Position numbers and translations under genes: made by a program | Part shown: positions 1 through 9,889 of the stretch, one piece after another | How the letters are laid out: every line of letters starts with the position of its first letter | Position numbering within the stretch: the stretch's first letter is position 1 | Notes under the pieces: model-generated | Databases searched by the model: none | What the model saw: only the letters and a program-made list of their open reading frames with translations | Told to the model about the DNA's origin: nothing | Assembly: GCF_030691135.1 (NCBI RefSeq) | Contig: NZ_JAUYFA010000103.1 | Span: forward strand, 1 to 58,028 | Length of the DNA: 58,028 bases | Reading direction: 5' to 3' | DNA from: Phreatobacter sp. | GTDB lineage: Bacteria; Pseudomonadota; Alphaproteobacteria; Rhizobiales; Phreatobacteraceae

Positions 1-307
1 CGGCCTCGGCGGCCGGTTGCACCTTGGCGGCCGGCGCCGGAGCACTGCCGGCGGAGGCGTCCTCGCCGTCCTGCGTCAGCACCGCGATGATCTCGTTCAC
101 CGCGACGTCCTGTGTGCCCTCTGCGACGAGGATCCTGGCGAGGATACCCTCGTCGACCGCCTCCACCTCCATGGTGGCCTTGTCGGTCTCGATCTCGGCG
201 ATGACGTCGCCGGGCTTGACGTTGTCGCCTTCCTTCTTGGTCCACTTGGCAAGGTTGCCCTTCTCCATCGTGGGCGACAGCGCCGGCATCAGGATGTTGA
301 CTGGCAT
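1..307 (-). CDS. pdhB: Pyruvate dehydrogenase E1 beta subunit with N-terminal lipoyl domain (partial, 3' end outside window)
   Basis: Only the first ~102 codons are present; the gene runs off the left edge. They form a complete lipoyl domain (motif MPALSPTMEKGNLAKW at the start, lipoyl-lysine motif ETDKATME with Lys43) followed by the start of an Ala/Pro-rich linker. In alphaproteobacteria PdhB, unlike most E1 beta subunits, carries such a domain. Lying directly downstream of pdhA on the same strand supports PdhB rather than the E2 acyltransferase PdhC, which also begins with a lipoyl domain. The ATG is at 307, 80 bp after the pdhA stop. The E1 catalytic body is outside the window, so the beta-subunit assignment rests on family knowledge and context. 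Confidence 0.8.
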   Translation of the reverse strand, partial: MPVNILMPALSPTMEKGNLAKWTKKEGDNVKPGDVIAEIETDKATMEVEAVDEGILARILVAEGTQDVAVNEIIAVLTQDGEDASAGSAPAPAAKVQPAAEA

Positions 308-387
308 GAAAGGCTTCCGGTCAGGAGGTCAGCAAAAGGGCGATGCGATGAGGATGCCGCGGGCGGTCGAGAATGCCCGCCGGCCCC

Positions 388-1497
388 TCACTTCAGGATG
401 TCGGTCCAGAGCTCGGAGGGATCCGGCTCGGGATCGTTGGTGGCGAATTCGGCGCTCTCGGCGACGATGTCGCGCACGCCGGCATCGATCTTCTTCAGCT
501 CTTCCTCGGAGATCTTCCACTCCAGCAGCAGCCGCTCGCGCACCTGCTCGATAGGGTCGTGCTCGGTGCGCATCTTCTGCACCTCGTCCTTCGACCGGTA
601 CTTGGCCGGGTCGGACATGGAATGGCCGCGGTAGCGATAGGTCTGCATCTCGAGGATGTAGGGACCCTTCCCCGACCGGCACCATTCCATGGCGCGAAGG
701 CCCGCCGCATAGGTCTCGCGGATGTCCATGCCGTCGACCTGCTCGCCGGGAATGTTGAAGGACAGGCCGCGGCGGGAGAAGTCGGTCTGGGCCGAGGCGC
801 GGTTCACCGCCGTGCCCATGGCGTAGCGGTTGTTCTCGATGATGTAGATGACCGGCAGCTTCCAGAGCGCGGCCATGTTGAAGCTCTCGTAGACCTGGCC
901 CTGGTTGGCCGCGCCGTCGCCGAAATAGGTCAGCGAGACGTTGTCGTTGCCGCGGTAGCGGTTGGCGAAGGCGAGGCCGGTGCCGAGCGAGACCTGGGCG
1001 CCGACGATGCCGTGACCGCCGTAGAAATGTTTCTCGGCGGAGAACATGTGCATCGATCCGCCCTTGCCGCGGGAATAGCCGCCGCGCCGGCCGGTCAGTT
1101 CGGCCATGACGCCGTTGGCGCTCATGCCGGTGGCGAGCATGTGGCCGTGGTCGCGATAGCCGGTGATCACCTGGTCGCCGGCCTTCGATGCCATCTGCAT
1201 GCCGACCACGACCGCTTCCTGGCCGATATAAAGGTGGCAGAAGCCGCCGATGAGGCCCATGCCGTACATCTGGCCGGCCTTCTCCTCGAAGCGGCGGATG
1301 AGCAGCATCTCGCGGTAGGCGGAGAGCTCCTGGTCCTTCGTCAGGGCCGGCATCTTGGCCGTCGCGGATTTCGTCGAGGGCGCGCGGCCCGCGGCCTTGG
1401 TGGCGGCCGGTGGACGTGACGCCTTGGCCGAACCTTCCGATGTCTTGCTCGCCGCTTTCACGGCGGCGGGCGCGGCCTTGGTCCGGGTTGCAGCCAT
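388..1497 (-). CDS. pdhA: Pyruvate dehydrogenase E1 component alpha subunit
   Basis: Thiamine-diphosphate-dependent E1 alpha of the pyruvate dehydrogenase complex, which decarboxylates pyruvate and transfers the acetyl group to lipoyl domains. The 369-residue product has an Ala/Lys-rich N-terminal extension (~residues 1-45), then the conserved E1-alpha body. Visible motifs are RRFEEKAGQMYG, the segment IGQEAVVVGM, the TPP-binding stretch FGDGAANQGQVYESFNMAALW, and the phosphorylation-loop-like segment YRYRGHSMSDP. The frame is open upstream to 1611, but that stretch is non-conserved and crosses operator-like dyads, so the ATG at 1497 is preferred. It is followed by pdhB on the same strand. 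Confidence 0.95.
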   Translation of the reverse strand: MAATRTKAAPAAVKAASKTSEGSAKASRPPAATKAAGRAPSTKSATAKMPALTKDQELSAYREMLLIRRFEEKAGQMYGMGLIGGFCHLYIGQEAVVVGMQMASKAGDQVITGYRDHGHMLATGMSANGVMAELTGRRGGYSRGKGGSMHMFSAEKHFYGGHGIVGAQVSLGTGLAFANRYRGNDNVSLTYFGDGAANQGQVYESFNMAALWKLPVIYIIENNRYAMGTAVNRASAQTDFSRRGLSFNIPGEQVDGMDIRETYAAGLRAMEWCRSGKGPYILEMQTYRYRGHSMSDPAKYRSKDEVQKMRTEHDPIEQVRERLLLEWKISEEELKKIDAGVRDIVAESAEFATNDPEPDPSELWTDILK

Positions 1498-1575
1498 CGG
1501 TGTCCCCTTCGCATTGAGTGCTGACCCAACATGTAGCGTCTCCCCCGCCCCCTGGGAAGGGCGCCGCCAGGTCCG

Positions 1576-1612
1576 TTGTGCAATGCACAAACCATTGGCA
1601 TTGCAACGCAAT
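1576..1612. promoter_or_regulatory. Two adjacent operator-like dyads upstream of pdhA
   Basis: Two perfect short inverted repeats lie 80-115 bp before the pdhA start: TTGTGC-AAT-GCACAA at 1576-1590 and ATTGC-AAC-GCAAT at 1600-1612. Both share a TTG(N)GCAA-like pattern with a 3-nt centre and are 23 bp apart centre to centre. Their position in the pdhA leader suggests binding of a dimeric regulator. No regulator is identified and no promoter hexamers were assigned. Confidence 0.35.
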
Positions 1613-1683
1613 CATGGACTTAACCGGAAGTTGGTTCAGGAATGGGCGTCAACCGATTTTCGGTTCACGACGCGGCCAGACGC

Positions 1684-2001
1684 TCAGCGCCGGCCCATGA
1701 TCAGCACGAGATCGCGGGGATCGACGAAATTCAGGATCTCGCGCGCCCTCTCGTCCAGCATGTCGGGATCGATGGCTTCGGCGCGCAGCAGGGAGACGCG
1801 GCGGGCGACGTCGGCCCTCTCCTTACGCAGGGTCGCGAGCTGGCCGCCGAGGTCGTCGATCTGGACGATGAGCTGCTGCTTGGCGTGGATACCGCGCTCG
1901 CCGTGATAGGCGTGGAAGCCGAAATAGGCGATCAGCGCGGCGGCGGCTGCATAGAGCCCCATCGCCTGGAGAATCCGCTGACGTCTCGTGCGCACGACCA
2001 T
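1684..2001 (-). CDS. FtsB/DivIC-family septum formation initiator
   Basis: A 105-residue bitopic membrane protein: short basic N terminus (MVVRTRRQR), one transmembrane helix (~residues 14-30), then a heptad-rich coiled coil (~38-80) in the FtsB/DivIC pattern. FtsB proteins form a divisome complex with FtsL and FtsQ. A gene of this family commonly sits between eno and pdhA in alphaproteobacteria. Here it lies upstream of pdhA on the same strand, but two extra genes (EamA and YbjN) separate it from eno. The family assignment is firm; the exact division role is inferred. Confidence 0.85.
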   Translation of the reverse strand: MVVRTRRQRILQAMGLYAAAAALIAYFGFHAYHGERGIHAKQQLIVQIDDLGGQLATLRKERADVARRVSLLRAEAIDPDMLDERAREILNFVDPRDLVLIMGRR

Positions 2002-2008
2002 GGCGGCA

Positions 2009-2950
2009 TCATGCTCGATCGGCGGTTTCGGGAGCGTTAACGCTTGCTGAAGGGCGGGCCTTGCCGGTGCCGGCTACGGCAGCAATCAGCAGACCGAGGA
2101 CGATGCCGGCGACGCCGAGGGCGGCGAGCGGCGTCGGGATCTCGCCAAGGGCAGGAATGCCGATGAGCGTGCCGAGGACAGGAATCATCGGCGGGAACCG
2201 GGCGGCGACAGCGACGCCGAGCGTGCGGGTGCCATAGGTCCACAGCAACAGGCCGAGCGCGATGTTGAGGACGCCCTGGTTGATCCCGTGGAAGAGCAGG
2301 ATCGGCCAGGTCACGGCGTCGAGGCTCGGCTCGAGGAAGCCGAAATAGATGGGCAGGAAGGCGACCGCCGAGAGGGTCGAGACGATGGAGGCGCCAACCA
2401 CCGACGGCACCTGCCAGCGGCCGCAGAGCCAGGTGAAGATGCCCCAGCCGACGCCGCAGAAGACGAAGATCAGGTCGCCGAGCACGGTCAGCGGTCCCTC
2501 CTGGCCGGAGGAGCCCGCGACGGCGATGGCGGCGAGGCCCGACAGGACTATGGAGAAGCCGATCATCGCCCCGAAGGGCACGCGCGCCCGCATGCCGAGA
2601 TAGGCGAGCGTCGTCGCCGTCACTGCCACCATTCCGGGCTGGATGGCGGAGGCATGGGCCGCCGGCGCATAGTTCAGCCCGATATTGGACAGCACGGTGA
2701 GCGGCACGCCGCCGGTCAGCGCCAGGGCGAGGCCCTTGCCCCAGCCGAGGCCGGCGCAGTCGACGATCCCCGCACGCACGAAGAAGGGTGCCATCACCGC
2801 CGCGGCGAAAATGAAGCGCAGCGCCGCCATGTCGTAGGCCGAGAGGCCGGACTGCAGGCCCCAGCGCACCGAGACGAACTGGCCGCCATAGATGGTGACG
2901 GCCGCGAACATGGCAAGGAGGGCGAGGCGGCGGGGGGCGATCACAGGCAC
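2009..2950 (-). CDS. DMT-superfamily EamA transporter
   Basis: About 313 residues with roughly ten hydrophobic helices in two repeated EamA halves, typical of drug/metabolite exporters of the inner membrane. Visible features include the first-helix segment FAAVTIYGGQFVSVRWGLQSG and the second-repeat stretch LGDLIFVFCGVGWGIFTWLCGRW. A GTG at 2950, preceded by an AGGGTG ribosome-binding-like stretch, gives a short cytoplasmic N terminus before helix 1. The frame stays open to 3271, but that part is basic and low-complexity and would overlap the divergent YbjN gene. The substrate cannot be told from sequence. The stop is 7 bp before the FtsB-like start. Confidence 0.8.
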   Translation of the reverse strand: MPVIAPRRLALLAMFAAVTIYGGQFVSVRWGLQSGLSAYDMAALRFIFAAAVMAPFFVRAGIVDCAGLGWGKGLALALTGGVPLTVLSNIGLNYAPAAHASAIQPGMVAVTATTLAYLGMRARVPFGAMIGFSIVLSGLAAIAVAGSSGQEGPLTVLGDLIFVFCGVGWGIFTWLCGRWQVPSVVGASIVSTLSAVAFLPIYFGFLEPSLDAVTWPILLFHGINQGVLNIALGLLLWTYGTRTLGVAVAARFPPMIPVLGTLIGIPALGEIPTPLAALGVAGIVLGLLIAAVAGTGKARPSASVNAPETADRA

Positions 2951-3152
2951 GGAACACCCTGTGGCGAACCATCGCGCTGCCGCAATGGGTTTGTGTGCAT
3001 CGCAACCATGTGCGCCGGCGGCCAGCGTCGGCCAGCGCATCGCCGGCGCTTGACGCAACATGGTGGCCGCCACTGCGCCACCGCGCGGAAATGCCGGCAG
3101 GCGACCCTGGCCCGATCGCGCCGTCAGGCGCAGCCGCGCCCAGGAGCCGACC

Positions 3153-3833
3153 ATGCCCCGACCCACGTCGCCTCTCGCCCTGTGGGCGACGGTCGCGATC
3201 CTCGCCGCGACCGGTTTCGCCACCGGTGCGCAGGCGCAGAAGCGCCCACCGCGATCCGACATGGCGGCCACGACGCTGGCGCGAATTCAGCCCGACCAGA
3301 TGGCGGCGGTGCTGCGCGATCGTGGCAATCCGGCGGAGGTCATCAGGGAGAACAACCGGACGCGCGTCCGAACGGAGGTCGGCAACCGCCGCACCTCGGT
3401 CCATTTTTATGCCTGCACCGACGAGGGCTGCCAGTCGATCCAGTACCGGACCGTGTTCCGACGCCACGAGCGGTTCACCCTCGCCTTCGTCAATGCCTGG
3501 AACCTCGAGAAGCGCTTCGCCAAGGCCTATCTCGACAGTGACGGCGACCTGATCCTGGAATGGGATGTCGATTTCGACGGCGGCGTGACCGTCGGCTTCG
3601 TGTCCGAATCCGTCGCGACCTTCCAGACCATGCTGACCGCCTTCGACCGGTTCACGCCGCGCAACGATGCGCCGGCCGCCCCCGATGCCGGCAATGGGGG
3701 ACGGTCGCTATCGCCCGGCATGCCTGGTGGCGGGCGATCAACGACGCCTGGATTGACGCCCGCCGTCCCCGGGCAGCCCCAGCCGAGCGGCAAGGGATCG
3801 ACAGGCGACGTGCCAGGCGAGCGCCGCACCTGA
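3153..3833 (+). CDS. Exported YbjN-domain protein
   Basis: 226 residues. The N terminus (~1-29) is a signal peptide ending TGAQAQ. A YbjN domain (~40-165) follows, with the segments VRTEVGNRRTSVHFYAC, FNAW-like FVNAWNLEKRFAKAYLD and LILEWDVDFDGGV. The last ~55 residues are Pro/Gly-rich and probably disordered. YbjN domains resemble type III secretion chaperones in fold; their role in alphaproteobacteria is poorly defined, and a secreted form suggests a periplasmic function. The start was chosen for CAGGAG at 3141-3146, seven bases before the ATG. The gene is convergent with eno. Confidence 0.75.
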   Translation: MPRPTSPLALWATVAILAATGFATGAQAQKRPPRSDMAATTLARIQPDQMAAVLRDRGNPAEVIRENNRTRVRTEVGNRRTSVHFYACTDEGCQSIQYRTVFRRHERFTLAFVNAWNLEKRFAKAYLDSDGDLILEWDVDFDGGVTVGFVSESVATFQTMLTAFDRFTPRNDAPAAPDAGNGGRSLSPGMPGGGRSTTPGLTPAVPGQPQPSGKGSTGDVPGERRT

Positions 3834-3848
3834 ACGGCTGGAACGACA

Positions 3849-3871
3849 ACGGCGGGCACAAGGCCCGCCGT
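3849..3871. terminator. Hairpin between convergent YbjN gene and eno
   Basis: A perfect 9-bp stem (ACGGCGGGC / GCCCGCCGT) with a 5-nt loop lies between the two convergent stop codons. There is no T-tract on either side, so it may act only as a weak bidirectional terminator or an mRNA 3'-end stabiliser. Confidence 0.5.
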
Positions 3872-3909
3872 CAATCACACACCCGACCCGCCGGGCCTCT
3901 GCCGAAGGT

Positions 3910-5271
<1,362 letters not shown>

Positions 5272-5386
5272 TCATGGCTGCCGGGCGCCCTCGCCGCCGG
5301 GTTTTCCATCGTGCCGGCCGATCTGCTATCACGCCTGCCGAACACCCGATGGCCCGCCGATCGCTGGGCCGAACAGGACGACGACC

Positions 5387-5833
5387 ATGGCCGATCTGAT
5401 GCTGGGCAAGACCGTCGGCATTGCCGCCTCTCCGGAGGAAGCCGACCTCGACCGGGTGCCGAACCCGCACCCCGACACCTATTACGTAGCGCGGTTCGTC
5501 GTGCCGGAATTCACCTCGCTCTGCCCGGTGACGGGGCAGCCCGACTTCGCCCATCTCGTTATCGACTATGTGCCGGGCGACTGGCTGGTCGAGTCGAAGT
5601 CGCTGAAGCTCTACCTCTCGGCGTTCCGCAACCACGGCGCCTTCCACGAGGATTGCACCGTGGCGATCGGCAAGCGGCTGCGCGACCTGCTCGGCCCCCG
5701 CTGGCTGCGCATCGGCGGCTACTGGTACCCGCGCGGCGGCATTCCCATCGACGTGTTCTGGCAGACCGGCGCGCCGCTCGACGGCGTCTGGCTTCCCGAC
5801 CAGGGCGTGGCGCCCTACCGCGGGCGGGGGTGA
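5387..5833 (+). CDS. queF: NADPH-dependent preQ0 (7-cyano-7-deazaguanine) reductase QueF
   Basis: Reduces the nitrile of preQ0 to the amine preQ1 in queuosine synthesis. The 148-residue product is a unimodular type I QueF. It has the catalytic motif [14 protein letters not shown] with nucleophile Cys46 and acid Asp53, the NADPH-binding ESKSLKLYL motif (~69-77) and the FHE glutamate (~88). The ATG at 5387 matches family N termini. Tgt and QueA, the next enzymes, are encoded around 45 kb in this window. No recognisable preQ1 riboswitch was found upstream. The gene is divergent from eno. Confidence 0.96.
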   Translation: MADLMLGKTVGIAASPEEADLDRVPNPHPDTYYVARFVVPEFTSLCPVTGQPDFAHLVIDYVPGDWLVESKSLKLYLSAFRNHGAFHEDCTVAIGKRLRDLLGPRWLRIGGYWYPRGGIPIDVFWQTGAPLDGVWLPDQGVAPYRGRG

Positions 5834-5975
5834 ACGCCGGGGCCGAAGCCGGCTCCGGAGCCCCGACGTAACGCTAGGGAATTGACTTTTCAGCACGATT
5901 TTCCGTACCGGGGGTCCGCTACAACCTCTGATCCGATGGACGCCGACGGGTCGAATCAGCGAAAGCTGGTCCGTC

Positions 5976-6938
5976 ATGCTGAAGGCAAAACGCGACCAGG
6001 ATGCTCCCGATCTTCCGGTGAGGCTCGACGGGCTGACCGACGAGCCTCCGCCGCCCAATTACGCACGCCTCCTGACATGGGCGGGGGTCGCCCTGCTCGC
6101 CGTTTCCGCCGCCCTTCTCGCGGCGCGCACCGATGCCGGCATCGAGCGCTTCGCCCGGCTGGGAGGACCGGCTCCGTTCGTGCAGCAAGCCCGGACGGAA
6201 CCGCCGCGTCCCGCCGCTTCCGATCCGCTGCTAGTCTATGAGACGCGCCGGCTCGCCGACCAGATCCGCGTCCTCGCGGCGGAACGCGAAACCCTGATGG
6301 ATCGGCTCGCCAGCGTCGAGCGCACGGTCGGCGATGTGACGGCGTCCATTCCCCGCGACGTGACGGCCTCCATTCCCCGCGTCGAGGCGACCGGCGCGCC
6401 GCGCCCCGGCGTTCGGGTCATTGCTCCGGCCGCACCCACGGTTCTGCCGGCGACCGGTCCGGTTTCCAGCGCCTCGGTGTCAGCCGGCACCGCCGCATCA
6501 GGCTCCTTGTCGTCGCCGCCTGTGACAGTTTCTGCGGCGCTGTCGAGCGCACCGGTGCCGGTGCCCTCGCCGCTGGCGCCTGCGACACCGCCGGCCCCGC
6601 CGATCGCAGCAGCACCTGCCGTAACCATGCCGCCCGAGGCTCAGGACTCGACCGCGATCCGGACCGAATTCGGGGTCGACCTCGCCGGCGACCCCTCGAT
6701 CGACGGGCTGCGGAGCCGCTGGCAGCAATTGCGCGCCCAGCACGGGCCGGTTCTCGAGGGCCTTCGGCCGGTCGTCTCCATCCAGGAAGGCGGCGGCACC
6801 GGCGGGCTCGAACTCCGGCTCGTCGCAGGCCCCCTGTCCAACGCCAATGCCGCGGCGCGGCTCTGCGCGACGCTCTCCCTCGCAGGGGTGAATTGCAAAC
6901 CGACGGTTTTCGACGGACAAAGACTGGCTCTGCGCTGA
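5976..6938 (+). CDS. Single-pass membrane protein with C-terminal SPOR-like domain
   Basis: 320 residues: a cytoplasmic N terminus, one transmembrane helix (~31-49, LLTWAGVALLAVSAALLAA), a coiled-coil-prone stretch (~80-115), a long Pro/Ala/Ser/Val-rich linker, and a C-terminal segment (~245-320). That segment fits a SPOR domain, with ELRLVAGPLSNANAAARLCATL resembling the LQAGPF...A..LCA pattern. SPOR domains bind denuded peptidoglycan at septa, so a cell-envelope or division role is likely. A 24-bp tandem duplication makes the octapeptide DVTASIPR occur twice (~residues 114-129). The SPOR call is by pattern and needs a profile search. Confidence 0.65.
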   Translation: MLKAKRDQDAPDLPVRLDGLTDEPPPPNYARLLTWAGVALLAVSAALLAARTDAGIERFARLGGPAPFVQQARTEPPRPAASDPLLVYETRRLADQIRVLAAERETLMDRLASVERTVGDVTASIPRDVTASIPRVEATGAPRPGVRVIAPAAPTVLPATGPVSSASVSAGTAASGSLSSPPVTVSAALSSAPVPVPSPLAPATPPAPPIAAAPAVTMPPEAQDSTAIRTEFGVDLAGDPSIDGLRSRWQQLRAQHGPVLEGLRPVVSIQEGGGTGGLELRLVAGPLSNANAAARLCATLSLAGVNCKPTVFDGQRLALR

Positions 6939-7038
6939 CAGGCACAGGCGGCGGCCCGACGGGCTGCCTCATCGCATCCATATCCGAAGAGCGGACAGCG
7001 GCCCGGCCGTGCAAGTCTGCCGTCAGGGAGGAATTCGC

Positions 7039-8697
7039 ATGGCATCCAGGCCTTTCGCTTGGGAAAAGTCCTACCCAGACGGCGTCCGGTGGGACACGCC
7101 GATCAAGATCACGACCCTCGGCCGGCTGGTTGACGAGGCGACGGATAGCTTCGCCGAGCGTGCCGCCTTCGAGTTCCGTGACAGTGTCATCACCTACCGC
7201 GACCTCGGAGAGCGTGTCCGCGGGTTCGGGGCGGCGCTGCTCGGCGCCGGGCTCGGTGCAGGCGACACCATCGCGCTCTACCTGCCGAACATGCCGACCC
7301 ATCCGATCAGCTTCTTCGGCGCGGCCAAGGCCGGCGTCCGGCTGGTCCATCTCTCACCGCTCGATGCCGAGCGCGTCCTCGCCTACAAGCTGCGCGACGC
7401 CGGGGCGCGCACGCTCGTCACCTCGAACATCGCGCCGCTCTTCGGCATGGCGCTGAAGCTGCACGAGCAGGGCCTGATCGACCGGCTGATCGTCGTCGAG
7501 GATGCGGACTTCGGCACGTCGGGCCTCGCCACCCTGCCGATCCCCGACAAACCGGGCGTCGTGACCTTCGCCGATTTCGTCGCCGGCGCCACCCAGCCGG
7601 ACGCATGGCCGGAGGTCGCGCCGGAAGACGTGGCGCTGCTGCAATACACCGGCGGCACGACCGGCATGCCCAAGGGCGCCATGCTGAGCCACAAGAACAT
7701 CACCTCCGCCGTGTCGATCTACGACGCCTGGCAGGCAGCGCTCCCCTCCGGCGATCCGGCCAAGGACAGGGTTATCCTGGTCCTGCCGCTGTTTCACATC
7801 TACGCGCTGACCAGCGTCATGCTGCGCCAGATCACCCGGGGGTCCTGCATGCTGCTGCGCATGCGATTCGACCCCGACCAGACCTTCGACGATTTCGAGA
7901 AGCGGCGGGCGACGATCTTTCCCGGCGTGCCGACCATGTGGATCGCTCTGGTCAACCATCCGCGTTTCGTGACCGCCGACCTTTCCTCGCTGATCTATGC
8001 CGCGTCGGGCGGCGCTCCGCTGCCGGTCGAGATCGCCCGGCGGTTCGAGGAGCGCGCGGGTTTCCGCCTGACCGGCGGCTGGGGCATGACCGAAACCTCG
8101 CCCTCAGGCACCAACGTGCCGAATTACGGAATGCCGAAGCCTGGCACGATCGGCCTGCCGCTGCCCGGCCTGGAGATGGACATCTGCGCCCTGGACGACC
8201 CGCACAAGGTGCTGCCGACCGGCGAGATCGGCGAGATCCGCATCCGGGGCCCGAATGTAACGCGCGGCTACTGGAACCGGCCGGAGGAGACCGCTGCCTC
8301 CTATGCCGACGGGTGGTTCCTCACCGGCGACATCGGCTACATGGATGAGGACGGGTTCTTCTTCATCGTCGACCGCAAGAAGGACATGATCATCTCCGGG
8401 GGCTTCAACGTCTATCCGCAGATGATCGAGCAGGCCGTCTACGAGCATCCGGCCGTGGCGGAGGTCATTGTCCTCGGCGTGCCGGACACCTATCGGGGCG
8501 AGACCGCCAAGGCCTTCGTCACCCTGCGGGCTGGGGCCAGCCCGTTTTCGCTCGAAGACCTCCAGGCCTTTCTCAAGGACAAGGTCGGACGCCACGAGAT
8601 GCCGCAGGCGCTCGAGTTCCGCGACGCGCTCCCCAAGACCACCGTCGGCAAACTTTCCCGAGCGGAACTGCGGAGTGAGATCCGGACGGCATGCTGA
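7039..8697 (+). CDS. Acyl-CoA synthetase (AMP-forming), long-chain fatty acid or dicarboxylate CoA ligase
   Basis: A 552-residue member of the ANL adenylating family; it activates a carboxylic acid to the acyl-AMP and then to the acyl-CoA. Motifs are the P-loop LLQYTGGTTGMPKGAMLSH (~205), GWGMTETSP (~350), the YADGWFLTGDIGYMDEDGFFFIVDRKKDMIISGGFNVYP block (~425-465), and the C-terminal catalytic lysine in KTTVGKLSR. The N terminus (WEKSYPDGVRWD) resembles FadD/PimA-type ligases of rhizobia. Substrate chain length cannot be fixed from sequence. The start at 7039 has GGGAGGAA just upstream. Confidence 0.88.
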   Translation: MASRPFAWEKSYPDGVRWDTPIKITTLGRLVDEATDSFAERAAFEFRDSVITYRDLGERVRGFGAALLGAGLGAGDTIALYLPNMPTHPISFFGAAKAGVRLVHLSPLDAERVLAYKLRDAGARTLVTSNIAPLFGMALKLHEQGLIDRLIVVEDADFGTSGLATLPIPDKPGVVTFADFVAGATQPDAWPEVAPEDVALLQYTGGTTGMPKGAMLSHKNITSAVSIYDAWQAALPSGDPAKDRVILVLPLFHIYALTSVMLRQITRGSCMLLRMRFDPDQTFDDFEKRRATIFPGVPTMWIALVNHPRFVTADLSSLIYAASGGAPLPVEIARRFEERAGFRLTGGWGMTETSPSGTNVPNYGMPKPGTIGLPLPGLEMDICALDDPHKVLPTGEIGEIRIRGPNVTRGYWNRPEETAASYADGWFLTGDIGYMDEDGFFFIVDRKKDMIISGGFNVYPQMIEQAVYEHPAVAEVIVLGVPDTYRGETAKAFVTLRAGASPFSLEDLQAFLKDKVGRHEMPQALEFRDALPKTTVGKLSRAELRSEIRTAC

Positions 8698-8831
8698 GCC
8701 GGCTTCGGTCACAAGAGCCCGTCACGTTTTTCCACTTTCACCGCGTCCCATGTCGGGGCTGCGCTTGCCCGTTTCGGCCTTCCGTGCTGACAGTGTCGTG
8801 CGGGGCGGAACGCTCGGCCGGAGCATTTTCC

Positions 8832-9809
8832 ATGGCGACATCGAGCGAGGCCAGACGCGCCTATTGGCTGCTGCTCGCCATGCCGCTGTTCTTTTCCTCC
8901 AATCTCGTCATCGCCCGCGCCATGGGTGATGCGGTACCGCCCTTCACCCTCGCCCTGCTGCGCTGGGGCGTCGCCGTGCTCATCCTCCTGCCCTTCACCA
9001 TCGACGGGCTTCGCCATAACGCCGCGACGCTGGCCCTGCACTGGCGACGAATCGCCCTGCTCGGTTTTCTCGGCATGTGGATCTGCGGCGCGGGTGTCTA
9101 TTGGGCACTCGGACTGACCACGGCGACGAACGGAACGCTGATCTATACGACCTCGCCGGTGCTCGTGCTGCTCATCGAGCGCTTCATCCACGGCAAGCCC
9201 CTGTCATGGCTGCGGCTCGCCGGTGTTCTCATCGCCGTCGCCGGCGTCACCGTCATCGTGCTGAAGGGCGATCCCTCCGCCCTCGCCCGGCTCGACCTCA
9301 ATCTCGGCGATCTCGGCATCGCCGCAGCGGCGCTTGCCTGGGCGGTCTATTCGCTGGTGCTGCGGAACGACGGGCTGGCGACCCTTCCGACCATGCCGCT
9401 CTTCACCGCCATCGCGATAGCCGGCGTCGTCGCACTGGCGCCGTTCTCGGCTGCCGAACTCGCAATGGTCGGCGGTTCACCCCGCACGGTCTGGCTCTGG
9501 GCCGGCGTTTTCGGGCTCGCCCTGTTCTCGGCGGTGGGCGCCTTCTCGCTCTACCAGTACGGCGTCAAGATCGTCGGGCCTGCGGTGACCTCGTGCTTTC
9601 TCTATCTGCTGCCCGTCTATGGTGTCGGGCTGTCCGTGCTTTTCCTCGGCGAGGCGTTGCAGCCCCACCATTTCGCCGGCATGGCCCTCGTCCTCGTTGG
9701 GCTGGTGGCCGCCACCGTCCCGCAGGATATCGTCGTCATGGCCCGGCAGACCTTCCGGCGCAAATTTGTCGTGCAGGAGAGCGTTCCTCCCCCCTCGTCA
9801 ACGCCCTAA
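8832..9809 (+). CDS. DMT-superfamily EamA transporter
   Basis: 325 residues with ten predicted transmembrane helices in two EamA repeats. Repeat 1 begins LLLAMPLFFSSNLVIARAMG and repeat 2 begins GDLGIAAAALAWAVYSLVLRN. The C-terminal half contains YQYGVKIVGPAVTSCFLYLLPVYGV, typical of the family. It is an inner-membrane exporter or permease of unknown substrate. The ATG at 8832 places the N terminus directly before helix 1; the in-frame upstream extension is Cys/Arg-rich and was discarded. It is not closely similar to the EamA gene at 2.0-2.9 kb. Confidence 0.85.
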   Translation: MATSSEARRAYWLLLAMPLFFSSNLVIARAMGDAVPPFTLALLRWGVAVLILLPFTIDGLRHNAATLALHWRRIALLGFLGMWICGAGVYWALGLTTATNGTLIYTTSPVLVLLIERFIHGKPLSWLRLAGVLIAVAGVTVIVLKGDPSALARLDLNLGDLGIAAAALAWAVYSLVLRNDGLATLPTMPLFTAIAIAGVVALAPFSAAELAMVGGSPRTVWLWAGVFGLALFSAVGAFSLYQYGVKIVGPAVTSCFLYLLPVYGVGLSVLFLGEALQPHHFAGMALVLVGLVAATVPQDIVVMARQTFRRKFVVQESVPPPSSTP

Positions 9810-9889
9810 TTTGGGCTATAAGGCCGTGCACTCTCACGGTTTACTCCCGAACCTTCATCCGCCCGGAACGCCCTCCGATCGTCGACAAC

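Noticed and set aside
9077-9889. Upstream in-frame extension of opgG to a 788-codon frame
   Set aside because: The extra 271 codons shadow the EamA transporter in another frame; the ATG at 9890 gives a proper signal peptide.
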